Of a stretch of DNA of 56,175 nt, positions 37,673 to 47,220 are shown piece after piece. The translations under genes were made by a program, and so were the position numbers. Each line of letters opens with the position of its first letter. Positions within the stretch are counted from its first letter, which is position 1. The stretch is from Balneolaceae bacterium (GTDB lineage: Bacteria; Bacteroidota; Rhodothermia; Balneolales; Balneolaceae): contig VEMX01000031.1 of assembly GCA_009711805.1 (NCBI GenBank), forward strand, positions 1-56,175, given 5' to 3'. The notes under the pieces are model-generated. The model searched no databases. It saw only the letters and a program-made list of their open reading frames with translations, and was not told the origin of the DNA.

Positions 37673-37778
37673 TAGGTAAAGTTCGTTTTGTATTTGTTGA
37701 TCACAAAGAACGGGAGGTCTGGGTTTAAATCCAAATAAAAAAAGAAGAAATTATTTTTATTGATGGGAAATCCAACCA

Positions 37779-39329
37779 TTAATATCTTCTTTTATTTTGT
37801 TCAAATTTAGCTTGTATAATCTCCTGAACGGGTTTTTTCTCCATTTTCGATTCTAACCAGGATATGATATCCAAATATAAAAAAGGTCGTTTTTGGTAGG
37901 GCATTTTATCAATTTCGAGTAGCCTGTCTCTGAGTTTTCGGAATTGTTCTTTGATGAATTTTCGGTTTTTCGGGTCCAGATTTTTAAGAAAATTCAAAAT
38001 CTCTTCCTGTACCAGATTCAAATCATTCATCTTTCTGAGGAAGCGATATACCGACCGAATCTGATACTCAACAAGATTCTGATTCCCCAATTCATAATGA
38101 GCAATCAGATTCAAAATGCGGGCAAAACAATGGATGTCTTCCCGCAGGTGAGGATCGGGATAATTGATGATTTTATTGAGATACTCAATTGCTTTTTCGT
38201 TGTCTCCGGCACCGAAATACAGGCAGGCAATTTTGTAGTAAAAAATAAGGATGCGATGGGGATCTACCTGCTGGGCATATTTGTCTATTTGTCTATTTAG
38301 GCGAGGTACCATCTTGGTTCCTTCGGTAAATGTACCGGCCATAAAATGGGAGTTGATCCGGGATGTTTCCAGGTAAATAAAACCGAGGGTTTCCAGGTTT
38401 TCATTACTGCGTGTAGGCGGATTATCTACAAAATTTTCTAACCGTTTAACAACTTTTTTGTGCTTTTTAAAATGCCCGAGTACAAAGAGTGCTTCCAGTA
38501 ATACGTGCTTTGCTTTTAAATACCAGATGGGTTCTATCTCCAGCATATTCGGATTGTCGTGGAAGAGATTCACCATCTTTTGTGCATAGCGGTATTGAAG
38601 CAAAAAATCCTGGGTGATAAGACTGTACCAGGAGTAGGAAACATATAAATAGAGCTTTTCAAAGAACCCCAGGTTACTCCGGTCAATTTCTCTCAATTCT
38701 CTTCGAAAAAGCCGCCTGATGCTTTCATAATCCTGTTTGGTGCGGACATGCCCTCCTTTTATGTAAATACCATATAACCGTAGCGACAGGTTCGAAAGCT
38801 TGGTATAGTTGGAAAGTGTGTGAAGGCTTTTGCCACTTTCCTCTATTAGTTCATTAGCCCGGTTTCGAAGGCTGCGGGTTATATATTGAGACTCAATGAG
38901 TTTTTCGAACGTAAGTATTTCAAACTCAAGCGTAATCCGGTTGTGCTGTTTTGCCAATCCTTTGGCTTTGCCCAGTAGCCGGAGGCTTTGTTTGTACAAA
39001 CCTTTATTATACAAAATACGGGAATGATCAATTTGTTCACGCAGCATTATATCAACATTCTGGTTGATACCGGTAAGCCGCAGGCTGGTCAAAATTTGCT
39101 TATATAAATGGGCTTTAAGATTAGAAAGCTGTCTTTTTTTTACCCCTTTCAGTTTCTTAATGAGCTGATCTTCATCATAGTTATCCACTTTATCGATGGC
39201 ATCAAAGAGTTGAATAAACTTAGCATCGTCGCTGCTGTTTCGGGTGGCATAAATCTTAAATCCCCTTTTTTCAGCCTTCGATAACGATTTTATGAGTTGG
39301 AATAAATGGTCATTGGGTTGGTTGGCCAT
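37779..39329 (-). CDS. Helical TPR-like protein of unknown function
   Basis: This 516-residue protein opens MANQPNDHLFQLIKSLSKAEKRGFKIYA and continues as all-helical repeats. Later units resemble TPR, for example ILIFYYKIACLYFGAGDNEKAIEYLNKIINY and IARILNLIAHYELGNQNLVEYQIRSVYRFL. It is strongly basic overall, and has no signal peptide or membrane helix. Similar proteins are common but uncharacterised in Bacteroidota. It lies between the ilv and leu arms; its end is 106 bp before the ilv leader and its start is divergent from the leu leader. Confidence 0.65.
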   Translation of the reverse strand: MANQPNDHLFQLIKSLSKAEKRGFKIYATRNSSDDAKFIQLFDAIDKVDNYDEDQLIKKLKGVKKRQLSNLKAHLYKQILTSLRLTGINQNVDIMLREQIDHSRILYNKGLYKQSLRLLGKAKGLAKQHNRITLEFEILTFEKLIESQYITRSLRNRANELIEESGKSLHTLSNYTKLSNLSLRLYGIYIKGGHVRTKQDYESIRRLFRRELREIDRSNLGFFEKLYLYVSYSWYSLITQDFLLQYRYAQKMVNLFHDNPNMLEIEPIWYLKAKHVLLEALFVLGHFKKHKKVVKRLENFVDNPPTRSNENLETLGFIYLETSRINSHFMAGTFTEGTKMVPRLNRQIDKYAQQVDPHRILIFYYKIACLYFGAGDNEKAIEYLNKIINYPDPHLREDIHCFARILNLIAHYELGNQNLVEYQIRSVYRFLRKMNDLNLVQEEILNFLKNLDPKNRKFIKEQFRKLRDRLLEIDKMPYQKRPFLYLDIISWLESKMEKKPVQEIIQAKFEQNKRRY

Positions 39330-39419
39330 TGTAAAAAAGAAATGTCTTTAGATGTAATAATTATATGTGCTTAGTTAATCTGTGAGTAAGTCATATCTGC
39401 TTGGATATCGTAATTAACC

Positions 39420-39476
39420 ATGAATGAGGTTTTGCAAGAATCCGTGAGCAGTCTACTTTTACTGCTAATTACTTGA
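39420..39476 (+). CDS. leuL: leu operon leader peptide, leucine-rich (18 residues)
   Basis: An ATG at 39420 opens MNEVLQESVSSLLLLLIT, ending TGA at 39474-39476, 53 bp before leuA. Five consecutive Leu codons (CTA CTT TTA CTG CTA) lie at residues 12-16, after an earlier Leu at residue 5. These are five codons of four different kinds, which is unlikely by chance and makes ribosome stalling depend on leucyl-tRNA supply. It is directly upstream of the leucine biosynthesis genes. No strong Shine-Dalgarno sequence precedes it. Confidence 0.82.
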   Translation: MNEVLQESVSSLLLLLIT

Positions 39477-39511
39477 ACTTTGACCAGAGAAAGTAATTGA
39501 CCAGCAGTAAG
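39458..39511 (+). promoter_or_regulatory. Long hairpin spanning the leu leader and ending before leuA
   Basis: AATTACTT (39467-39474) is exactly complementary to AAGTAATT (39491-39498). TACTGCT (39460-39466) is complementary to AGCAGTA (39503-39509), with a GACC bulge between, giving about 15-17 bp around a 16-nt loop. The 5' arm lies in the last Leu codons of the leader, so a translating ribosome melts it. There is no T tract after the hairpin, so it may act on leuA translation or on a Rho-type pause rather than as an intrinsic terminator. TTGACCAG is also repeated at 39480 and 39498. Confidence 0.65.
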
Positions 39512-39529
39512 TTAGAAATCATTCGACTA

Positions 39530-40687
39530 ATGCCAAATACTCAAATTCAGATTTTTGATACCACGCTTCGCGATGGGGAACAAGTCCCGGGATGTCAGCT
39601 TAATTGTGACGAAAAAATTGAGATTGCACGGTATCTGGAAAAACTGGGAGTGGATGTTATGGAAGTTGGTTTTCCAATATCCAGTCCCGGAGATTTTAAA
39701 TCCGTCAGTAGAATTGCGGCAATCATTAAGGAGTCGACGGTATGTGCACTCTCCAGGGCGGTAAAGAAAGATATTGAGGCCGCGGCAAAAGCTATACAAT
39801 CTGCGGCACGCCCTCGCATCCACACCGGAATAGGAACTTCCGACAGCCATGTATTCAACAAGTTGAGGACAAGCCGTGAAAATGTACTTGAGCGGGGAGT
39901 AGAGGCTGTTAAATACGCCAAAACCTTTGTTGAAGATGTTGAGTTTTATGCCGAGGATGCCGGACGCACCGACAATGAATTCCTGGCAAAGGTGATTGAG
40001 GCTGCAATTAAAGCAGGCGCTACCGTGGTTAATATCCCCGATACTACAGGCTACTGTCTGCCATCGGAATATGGAGCAAAAATCAAGTTCCTTAAGGAGA
40101 ATGTGAAAGGGATTCACAAAGCGACGATATCTACCCACTGCCATAACGATCTTGGACTGGCTACGGCTAATTCGATTTCAGGGGTGATGAATGGTGCCGG
40201 ACAAATTGAATGTACGGTAAATGGCATCGGAGAACGAGCAGGAAATGCTTCCATGGAAGAGGTTGTTATGATTATGCGCAAGCACAACGACCTTAATTTC
40301 GATACCCGTATAGACACCAAACATCTTTGCAAGATAAGTGCGCTGGTATCAAGTAAAATGAATATGCCGGTACAGGCAAACAAAGCAATTGTAGGCTCCA
40401 ATGCTTTTGCACACTCATCCGGTATTCATCAGGATGGTGTTATTAAGAGCAGGGAAACCTACGAGATTATTGATCCCGAAGAAGTAGGAGCACTGGACTC
40501 ATCCATTGTGTTAACCGCAAGAAGCGGCAGGGCGGCACTTAACTACAGAGCCAAAAAGTTAGGCTATGAATTAGGTAAAGAGGAACTGGACAAACACTAC
40601 CAGAATTTTTTAGCCCTGGCGGATGAAAAGAAAGTCATTCAGGATCAGGATTTAGTTCAGTTATTTCAGGTATCAGCAACAGCATAA
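39530..40687 (+). CDS. leuA: 2-isopropylmalate synthase, short form without regulatory domain
   Basis: LeuA condenses 2-oxoisovalerate with acetyl-CoA. I start it at the ATG at 39530 ([21 protein letters not shown], 385 residues); a TTG at 39497 would lie inside the regulatory hairpin. The metal site HCHNDLG and [14 protein letters not shown] follow. [27 protein letters not shown] is the linker subdomain. It ends at [21 protein letters not shown], so the C-terminal LeuA dimer domain that binds leucine in the 520-residue form is absent. Control may therefore rest on the leader upstream. It is 17 bp before leuC. Confidence 0.93.
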   Translation: MPNTQIQIFDTTLRDGEQVPGCQLNCDEKIEIARYLEKLGVDVMEVGFPISSPGDFKSVSRIAAIIKESTVCALSRAVKKDIEAAAKAIQSAARPRIHTGIGTSDSHVFNKLRTSRENVLERGVEAVKYAKTFVEDVEFYAEDAGRTDNEFLAKVIEAAIKAGATVVNIPDTTGYCLPSEYGAKIKFLKENVKGIHKATISTHCHNDLGLATANSISGVMNGAGQIECTVNGIGERAGNASMEEVVMIMRKHNDLNFDTRIDTKHLCKISALVSSKMNMPVQANKAIVGSNAFAHSSGIHQDGVIKSRETYEIIDPEEVGALDSSIVLTARSGRAALNYRAKKLGYELGKEELDKHYQNFLALADEKKVIQDQDLVQLFQVSATA

Positions 40688-40704
40688 GAAATTAAAAACC
40701 ATCT

Positions 40705-42114
40705 ATGGGCAAAACGCTATTCGAAAAAGTCTGGGATCAGCATATTGTAGAAAAAGTGGAAGGAGGCCAGGAGATATTGTATATCGACCGGCATTTCATT
40801 CACGAAGTAACAAGTCCGCAGGCTTTTAGTGGAATTCGCAACCGGGGTATCGACATCTTCCGAAAAGATAAGATTGTAGCTACCGCAGATCATAACGTAC
40901 CCACCCAAAACCAACATCTTCCCATAAAAGAGGCATTGTCGCGTATCCAGGTAGATGCGCTTAAACAAAATTGCGAAGAGTTTGGCATTGAACTCTACGG
41001 CTTAGGTCATCCATACCAGGGTATTGTACATGTTATTGGGCCGGAATTGGGAATCACCAAGCCCGGAATGACTATCGTTTGCGGCGACAGCCATACCTCA
41101 ACCCATGGTGCCTTTGGAACCATAGCGTTTGGGATTGGAACTTCACAGGTAGAGCAGGTGATGGCTACCCAATGTGTGTTGATGGAACGGCCTAAAACCA
41201 TGCGCATTACCATTGATGGGGAGATCGGAAAAGGGGTATATGCCAAAGATATTATCCTGTATATCATCTCCAAACTGGGTACGGCAGGAGGTACAGGGCA
41301 TTTTGTGGAATATGCCGGTTCGGCTGTTTGTTCACTTTCGATGGAGGCCCGGATGACCATTTGCAATATGAGCATTGAAATGGGAGCCAGGGGCGGAATG
41401 ATAGCACCTGATGAAACTACTTTTAACTATGTAAAGGACAGAGAATTTGCTCCAAAAGGGGAAGCATTTGAACAAGCCGTAGCCCATTGGTCAGAATTAT
41501 ATACCGATGAAGACGCGGTTTTTGACACAGAATACAATTTCGATGCTTCCGATATAGAACCCATGATTACGTATGGAACCAATCCGGGAATGGGAGTTGG
41601 GATCAGCCAGCAGATACCGGTAATGGATGAAGTGGATAATCCCGGTGGACTCAGTAAATCGTTGGAGTACATGGATTTTAACCCAGGCGATGATATGATT
41701 GGGAAGAAAGTTGACCATGTGTTTATCGGTAGTTGTACCAACAGCAGGATTGAGGATTTGAGATTGGTAGCTTCTCTGGTTAAAGGGAAAAAGAAGGCAA
41801 ATCATGTGGATGTGATGATTGTACCGGGTTCCTACCAGGTTCAACAGCAGGCTAAAAAAGAAGGCATTGATAAAATACTGGAAGAAGCCGGATTCGAGTT
41901 GCGGCAGTCGGGCTGTTCGGCTTGTTTGGGGATGAATGAAGATAAAATACCTAAAGGGGAATATTGTGTTTCAACCTCCAACAGGAACTTTGAAGGACGG
42001 CAAGGGCCCGGCGCCCGTACCATGCTGGTGAGTCCCTTTACCGCAGCAGCTATAGCCATTAAGGGAAGTATTGTAGATCCCAGGGAGTTTTTAATGCAGG
42101 AGACAGCAGTTTAA
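40705..42114 (+). CDS. leuC: 3-isopropylmalate dehydratase large subunit
   Basis: This 469-residue aconitase-family protein isomerises isopropylmalate with Leu[19 protein letters not shown] and [27 protein letters not shown] are active-site motifs. The [4Fe-4S] ligands lie in [14 protein letters not shown] and [27 protein letters not shown] closes the family pattern. Length is normal. It starts 17 bp after leuA and leuD follows 1 bp later. Confidence 0.96.
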   Translation: MGKTLFEKVWDQHIVEKVEGGQEILYIDRHFIHEVTSPQAFSGIRNRGIDIFRKDKIVATADHNVPTQNQHLPIKEALSRIQVDALKQNCEEFGIELYGLGHPYQGIVHVIGPELGITKPGMTIVCGDSHTSTHGAFGTIAFGIGTSQVEQVMATQCVLMERPKTMRITIDGEIGKGVYAKDIILYIISKLGTAGGTGHFVEYAGSAVCSLSMEARMTICNMSIEMGARGGMIAPDETTFNYVKDREFAPKGEAFEQAVAHWSELYTDEDAVFDTEYNFDASDIEPMITYGTNPGMGVGISQQIPVMDEVDNPGGLSKSLEYMDFNPGDDMIGKKVDHVFIGSCTNSRIEDLRLVASLVKGKKKANHVDVMIVPGSYQVQQQAKKEGIDKILEEAGFELRQSGCSACLGMNEDKIPKGEYCVSTSNRNFEGRQGPGARTMLVSPFTAAAIAIKGSIVDPREFLMQETAV

Positions 42115-42115
42115 G

Positions 42116-42709
42116 ATGGAAAAATTTGAAGTATTACAATCGCGAGCTGTGTTACTGGATGCGGAAGATGTAGATACCGACCAGATAATACCCGCACGCT
42201 TTTTAAAATCAACTTCCAGGGAAGGTTTTGGAGATAACCTTTTTAGGGACTGGCGATATGATGAAGAAGGGAATGAAAAGCCGGATTTTGTCTTGAACAA
42301 TAACCAATATTCCGGAAAAATTTTAGTAGCCGGAAGAAATTTCGGTTGCGGGTCTAGTCGCGAGCATGCTGCCTGGGCACTCTATGACTATGGATTCAGG
42401 GCGGTGGTTTCAAGCTACTTTGCTGATATTTTTAAAGGGAATGCACTTAACAATGGATTATTGCCCGTGCAGGTAAGTGAGGATTTTCTGCAAGAAATAT
42501 TTAAGAAAGTGGAAAATAACCCCGATCAATTAATTGGTATAGATCTTGAACAACAGTTTATATCAATTAAGGGCATGAACCACCACGAACATTTTGATAT
42601 TAACTCATTTAAGAAGGCTTGCTTACTTAAAGGATATGACGATATCGATTTTTTGCTTAGCAAAAAGGAAAGCATTAAGAAGTTTGAACAGCAATATGAG
42701 GAGTTTTAG
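42116..42709 (+). CDS. leuD: 3-isopropylmalate dehydratase small subunit
   Basis: This 197-residue swivel-domain subunit carries [20 protein letters not shown] and [34 protein letters not shown], the substrate-binding signatures of Leu[13 protein letters not shown] follows. It is one base after leuC and 2 bp before leuB, in the same unit. Confidence 0.96.
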   Translation: MEKFEVLQSRAVLLDAEDVDTDQIIPARFLKSTSREGFGDNLFRDWRYDEEGNEKPDFVLNNNQYSGKILVAGRNFGCGSSREHAAWALYDYGFRAVVSSYFADIFKGNALNNGLLPVQVSEDFLQEIFKKVENNPDQLIGIDLEQQFISIKGMNHHEHFDINSFKKACLLKGYDDIDFLLSKKESIKKFEQQYEEF

Positions 42710-42711
42710 GA

Positions 42712-43824
42712 ATGAATAAAAAGATAGCTGTACTACCCGGAGATGGCATAGGCCCCGAAGTTACCAAACAGACTTTAAAAGTACTGGATACCATAGGGAA
42801 ACGTTTTGGCCATAATTTTGAATTTAAAAAAGGATTAGTTGGGGCTGCTGCAATTGCTGAAGAAGGAAATCCCCTGCCGGAAGAAACACTAAATCTTTGC
42901 AAAGAATCGGACGCTGTATTATTCGGGGCTATCGGAAATCCCAAGTACGATAACAATCCCGACGCCACCATGCGTCCCGAGCAGGGGTTGCTTCGGCTGC
43001 GAAAAGAACTGGGGCTGTTTGCAAATATCCGTCCGGTAAAAGTGTATGAGTCTCTGCTGGATCATTCTCCCATTAAAAAAGAACGGGTTAAAAATACCGA
43101 TATGGTCGTGTTCCGGGAACTTACCGGGGGTATTTATTTTGGGAAGAAAGGGCGTAGCGAAGATGGAACCACAGCCTTCGATCATTGCGAATATTCGGTC
43201 TACGAGATCGAACGCATTGCCCGTATGGCTTTTGAAGCTGCAATGTCGCGCAAAAAGAAACTCACTCTTATTGATAAAGCCAATGTATTGGAAACTTCTC
43301 GTTTGTGGAGACAAACCGTACAGGGTATTGCCATCGATTATTCGGAAGTGGAGGTTGAATATTTGTTCGTGGATAATGCGGCGATGCAGTTAATTATCCG
43401 CCCCAATCAGTTTGATGTAATTTTAACTGAAAATATGTTTGGAGATATTATATCGGATGAGAGCAGCGTGATAGCTGGCTCAATTGGCCTTCTCCCATCA
43501 GCATCTGTAGGGGAGGAGAGCGCTCTCTATGAGCCTATCCACGGGAGTTACCCACAGGCGGCTGGAAAAGATGTAGCCAATCCCATTGCTTCTATTTTAT
43601 CCGGCGCTATGATGCTGGATCAGTTTGGCATGGAAGAGGAAGCTGAACTGGTGCGCTCCAACGTAACTCTGCTCATCAATAAAGGATTGATTACCCAGGA
43701 TCTGGACCCGCTTCATTTTATCTCTTGCTCCAAGGTAGGGGATGTAATGAGTTTGCTTCTCGATCTGAATGTATCCGATATACGGTTCGAGAATATGCTG
43801 GAAGGCAAGTTGCCGGTGATTTAG
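42712..43824 (+). CDS. leuB: 3-isopropylmalate dehydrogenase
   Basis: LeuB oxidatively decarboxylates isopropylmalate with NAD. The 370 residues start IAVLPGDGIGPEVTKQTLKVL. The substrate Arg lies in LRLRKELGLFANIRPVKVYE, the catalytic Tyr in RELTGGIYFGKKG, and metal Asp in TENMFGDIISDESS. The NAD specificity region EPIHGSYPQAAGKDVANPIAS favours leucine over citrate-cycle substrates. It ends the leuACDB operon; no clear terminator was found after it. Confidence 0.96.
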   Translation: MNKKIAVLPGDGIGPEVTKQTLKVLDTIGKRFGHNFEFKKGLVGAAAIAEEGNPLPEETLNLCKESDAVLFGAIGNPKYDNNPDATMRPEQGLLRLRKELGLFANIRPVKVYESLLDHSPIKKERVKNTDMVVFRELTGGIYFGKKGRSEDGTTAFDHCEYSVYEIERIARMAFEAAMSRKKKLTLIDKANVLETSRLWRQTVQGIAIDYSEVEVEYLFVDNAAMQLIIRPNQFDVILTENMFGDIISDESSVIAGSIGLLPSASVGEESALYEPIHGSYPQAAGKDVANPIASILSGAMMLDQFGMEEEAELVRSNVTLLINKGLITQDLDPLHFISCSKVGDVMSLLLDLNVSDIRFENMLEGKLPVI

Positions 43825-43836
43825 TTTTTTTAATTG

Positions 43837-43870
43837 TTCAATTAAGAATTAAGAATGGGGGTGGGGCTGG
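43837..43870. repeat. Dispersed word with G-rich tail after leuB
   Basis: TTCAATTAAGAATTAAGAAT (43837-43856) is shared with the tract near 12009 and, in part, with 22339. It is followed by GGGGGTGGGGCTGG. Such words look like fragments of a dispersed intergenic repeat in this genome. Confidence 0.5.
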
Positions 43871-43886
43871 CTCTTATTGTTGAAGG

Positions 43887-44843
43887 TTATTCGAAATAAT
43901 TGAAGGCATCTATAATATCGAGGTATACTCCATCGAAACCGGCATCAAGAATTTTTTGATTGTAGGATTCTACATTACCGGTAATAATTTGCTTCCATTG
44001 GGGCTGCCAGTATTTAACTTTATAATTGCCTTCCCAATCAGGATTTTCAGCTACCAGCCATTCGGGAGGATTTTCTGTCCACTCTTGGTGCCAGTAAGGC
44101 CGGTAGTCTTCTGCTTCACCAATACTGAGGTAACTTACCACTAACCGCTTACCGCCATTTTTTTTGATTTTGAGTTGTTCGATATCCTCAGGAGAGAACA
44201 TCTTTTCGCGATAATATGCATCAATGATGATCAAATCATAGTTAGTTTCCTGAATGGCTTGTATAAACGCTTTCTTGGTTTCATACCCCTTTTTGTTTAA
44301 CAGATACAGGAAATTATTTACTTCAGATAGTTTATGAATGTCATCATCGTTTTGATTGGGAAGAGGATCCGGTATATCCGGGATAACATGCAACTCTCTT
44401 TGAGGAGCAGCAAAAGATATAAACCCCTGCTGTTGGTTCTGGGAGAAAGAGCTGTATATTTTGTAGGCGGTAGAACAATAATCAGTTACAAATATGGGCA
44501 AGTTTGCTTCATGGCCCACATTCAGCAAGTTCAATAAATAGTTGGTGTTTTCTGAGGTTGCTGATTGATTGTCATCGGGATATCCGTAGAAAAGGCTTTC
44601 TTGCGCCAGTCCGCTTATGGCATTCAGGTATTCCAGGGCAGGTCCTTTATTGTTGATTACAAGTTCATGTCCGTTTTGGGGGATTATAATAAAAGAGGAG
44701 TGTTGATCTCTGCTATATTCCGCAATCTCTTGTACAAAAAAACGCATTTCCTGCCTGTAGTCAATCGGTTCTTCCGGATCATAGGGGAGCAGGTAAGCCC
44801 CGGCTATCTGTATAAAAACAATAAGTGGTAAAAATGTGCGCAT
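43887..44843 (-). CDS. Secreted GH114-like (endo-alpha-1,4-polygalactosaminidase / TM1410) protein
   Basis: I start it at the ATG at 44843 (MRTFLPLIVFIQIAGAYLLPYD), a signal peptide; an upstream TTG adds seven residues. About 318 residues form a TIM-barrel-like protein: YDLIIIDAYYRE, VVSYLSIGEAEDYRPYWHQEW, WLVAENPDWEGNYKVKYWQPQW and AGFDGVYLDIIDAFNYF. The SIGEAEDYR and DGVYLDIIDA motifs match the GH114/TM1410 (MJ1477) family. It may hydrolyse galactosamine-rich exopolysaccharide. It is divergent from recQ with 48 bp between starts. Confidence 0.75.
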   Translation of the reverse strand: MRTFLPLIVFIQIAGAYLLPYDPEEPIDYRQEMRFFVQEIAEYSRDQHSSFIIIPQNGHELVINNKGPALEYLNAISGLAQESLFYGYPDDNQSATSENTNYLLNLLNVGHEANLPIFVTDYCSTAYKIYSSFSQNQQQGFISFAAPQRELHVIPDIPDPLPNQNDDDIHKLSEVNNFLYLLNKKGYETKKAFIQAIQETNYDLIIIDAYYREKMFSPEDIEQLKIKKNGGKRLVVSYLSIGEAEDYRPYWHQEWTENPPEWLVAENPDWEGNYKVKYWQPQWKQIITGNVESYNQKILDAGFDGVYLDIIDAFNYFE

Positions 44844-44891
44844 TGCTTTGTATTTTGGTTTCAAATATAAGATAAATTCACCGGCTATACG

Positions 44892-46820
44892 TTGCAGAAT
44901 TTGTTACAAAAGGCGGAAGACAGGCTGAAAACAATTTGGGGGTATGATTCATTTCGTCCGGGACAGGATGAAGTTATTGAATCTATATTTGCGGGTAAAG
45001 ATACCATGGTCCTTTTTCCAACGGGGGGTGGTAAATCGTTATGCTACCAGGTACCGGCGACCGTATTCGAAGGGCTTACACTGGTAATATCTCCTCTTGT
45101 TGCCCTTATGCAGGATCAGGTACAGCAGTTAAAGGAAAAAGGCATATCAGCAACGTTTATAAACAGCACAATCCCCTCTTTTGAGGTTGAACAGCGGCTG
45201 GTAAACGCACGAAATGGTATGTACAAGCTATTGTACTGTGCTCCGGAACGGTTGCATAGCCATGCTTTTCAAGCCGAGTTGAATGCTTTAAATATTGAAT
45301 TGGTGGCAATTGATGAGGCTCATTGTGTAAGCGAATGGGGGCACGATTTCCGGCCTTCCTACCGGGAGATACGGTCGGCTTTAGAGCCTGTTGCCGAAGA
45401 AACCCGCTGGATTGCACTTACGGCCACAGCTACTCCTGAAGTTAAAAGGGATATACTGGAATCACTGGAGTTTGATAATCCCAATGTTATATCCAGGGGA
45501 TTTTCGAGGCCAAATTTGAAGTGGTGGGTCGTTAAATCGGCTAAAAAGCGGGAAAAGCTGATAGAGTCTGTACAAAAAGCATCCCAGAAAGGAGACGGAC
45601 TTATTTATGGGGGAAGCCGCAGAAATTGTGAACTATTGGCTGAACGCTTTTCTGGTTTGGGAATAACTGCGGAAGCGTACCATGCAGGAGTAGAATCCAG
45701 AGAACGAAAAGAGATTCAGGAACGATGGATTTCAGGAGAAACTCCTTTGGTGGTAGCTACCAACGCTTTTGGGATGGGTATCGATAAGCCAAATTGCAGG
45801 TATGTTATTCATGAGGAAATGCCGTATTCGCTGGAGGCATACTACCAGGAAGCAGGGCGGGCAGGCCGGGACGGGCAGGTGTGTTATCCCATTTTGTTAT
45901 ACCGTCCTTCCGATTACCAAAAGGCAGATAACCGACTGGAAGAAAACTATCCTACCCGCGATGAACTGGAACATGCTTACCGGGTAATATGCGACAGCCT
46001 GAACCTGGCAGTAGGTTCTGAAATGGAAGAGGCTGGTTCTTTTAGTATAGATGAGATAAAGAAAAGGGGGAAGCTTTCGTACCGAAAGTCAAAGGCGGCA
46101 CTCCGGATACTCGATCAGTTTGATATACTGGCTGTTGAGGAAGCTGTAAAACCTGCGGTTGAGCTTCGTTTTACTATGGAACAGGAAATGCTGGCTAAAT
46201 TTAAAGAGCGATGTAATAACCCCGAAAAGGCAGAATTTGTAGACAAACTGGAACGGCTATTTGGGCATCATTCATTTCACCGGTTAATACGAAAAGACGA
46301 GGAGTATATACTTAAACAATTGGGGCTGAACCGAAATACGCTGGTTAAAGCACTCAATATCCTGATGGTAAACGATCATGTATTGGTATTTGAAATGTTG
46401 AAAGAACGAAACCTGGTAAAAGTGTTGAATGCACGTTCTTCCAAACTCCCGCTAAACAAAAAAGAAGTGGAAGCTCATCGCAACAACCTTTTTCGAAAGC
46501 TTGAATATATGCATGGGTATATCCTTACCGACACCTGCCGGGAAGTGTACCTCAGGAACTATTTTGGCGATACAGAAGCTACCCTATGCGGGCACTGCGA
46601 CAATTGCCTTAAATCAGCCAAAACTGAAGCCGAGAGTTATGGGACGTTTGAGATACAGACCATCTACGATTTACTTGCGAAAGAACAGAAGACTATTCCA
46701 GATTTGTGTACCATAACCAAACTAAAGAAAGCCACCATTGTGGATATACTTCAGCACCTGATCAAGGAGAATAAAATTCAGCTAAATCCTTCGGCTCCTG
46801 GTTATTACTGCATCTCTTGA
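44892..46820 (+). CDS. recQ: ATP-dependent DNA helicase RecQ
   Basis: This 642-residue 3'-5' helicase of the RecQ family acts in replication-fork and recombination repair. FRPGQDEVIESI opens it, then Walker A LFPTGGGKSLC, motif II IDEAHCVSEWGHDFRPSYREI and ATATPEVKRDI. GMGIDKPNCRYVIHEEMPYS and YYQEAGRAGRDGQ finish the helicase core. Zinc-binding CREVYLRNYFGD and CGHCDNC follow. The start is a TTG at 44892 because no in-frame ATG or GTG is near; the stop overlaps the convergent DUF4296 gene by 16 bp. Confidence 0.93.
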   Translation: MQNLLQKAEDRLKTIWGYDSFRPGQDEVIESIFAGKDTMVLFPTGGGKSLCYQVPATVFEGLTLVISPLVALMQDQVQQLKEKGISATFINSTIPSFEVEQRLVNARNGMYKLLYCAPERLHSHAFQAELNALNIELVAIDEAHCVSEWGHDFRPSYREIRSALEPVAEETRWIALTATATPEVKRDILESLEFDNPNVISRGFSRPNLKWWVVKSAKKREKLIESVQKASQKGDGLIYGGSRRNCELLAERFSGLGITAEAYHAGVESRERKEIQERWISGETPLVVATNAFGMGIDKPNCRYVIHEEMPYSLEAYYQEAGRAGRDGQVCYPILLYRPSDYQKADNRLEENYPTRDELEHAYRVICDSLNLAVGSEMEEAGSFSIDEIKKRGKLSYRKSKAALRILDQFDILAVEEAVKPAVELRFTMEQEMLAKFKERCNNPEKAEFVDKLERLFGHHSFHRLIRKDEEYILKQLGLNRNTLVKALNILMVNDHVLVFEMLKERNLVKVLNARSSKLPLNKKEVEAHRNNLFRKLEYMHGYILTDTCREVYLRNYFGDTEATLCGHCDNCLKSAKTEAESYGTFEIQTIYDLLAKEQKTIPDLCTITKLKKATIVDILQHLIKENKIQLNPSAPGYYCIS

Positions 46821-47215
46821 GGAGTAGGAGTATTTTCTTCGGCTTGATTTATTTGCTCTTCAAGCTGGGACAGTTCCGCTTCCAATCGTTCTATTGCTTT
46901 ACTAAGCCGTTGTTTCTGTGCTTTAATCTGCTGCTCATAAAAGGTATGGGATGATATAAACTGATCTTCCGAAACTTCATATTTCAGAAATACCGCTTGT
47001 TTCAGTGAATCTACATTAACGCTGTCACCTTTGGTGTTGTGCCACACACGGATCAGCTGCATCTCAACAACCAAGTCGATATAAACATCCTCTGTGATAA
47101 GGTTCTCGGGTGGCTCAGGAGTTGAACGATCGCACCCCCCTCCAAGAATAAAGAAGGAGGCGATTAAAACAGGAACCAATAATAGATGTTTGATTCGCAG
47201 GTATGGATCTTTCAA
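46805..47215 (-). CDS. DUF4296-domain lipoprotein
   Basis: This 136-residue protein has a basic start and hydrophobic helix (LLLVPVLIASFFILGGG) ending in Cys28, which fits a lipobox. DVYIDLVVEMQLIRVWHNTKGDSVN is the DUF4296 signature, followed by YEVSEDQFISSHTFYEQQ. A heptad-like coiled coil (KQRLSKAIERLEAELSQLEEQ) closes it. It is probably an outer-membrane or periplasmic lipoprotein of unknown role. It lies 5 bp after the SDR gene on the same strand and its 3' end overlaps recQ. Confidence 0.8.
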   Translation of the reverse strand: MKDPYLRIKHLLLVPVLIASFFILGGGCDRSTPEPPENLITEDVYIDLVVEMQLIRVWHNTKGDSVNVDSLKQAVFLKYEVSEDQFISSHTFYEQQIKAQKQRLSKAIERLEAELSQLEEQINQAEENTPTPQEMQ

Positions 47216-47220
47216 GAGAA

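Noticed and set aside
39497-39529. TTG at 39497 as the leuA start
   Set aside because: It lies in the 3' arm of the leader hairpin and adds residues not expected for LeuA; the ATG at 39530 fits the family N-terminus.
39527-40144. 205-codon open frame opposite leuA
   Set aside because: It is an antisense shadow of leuA with no family motif.
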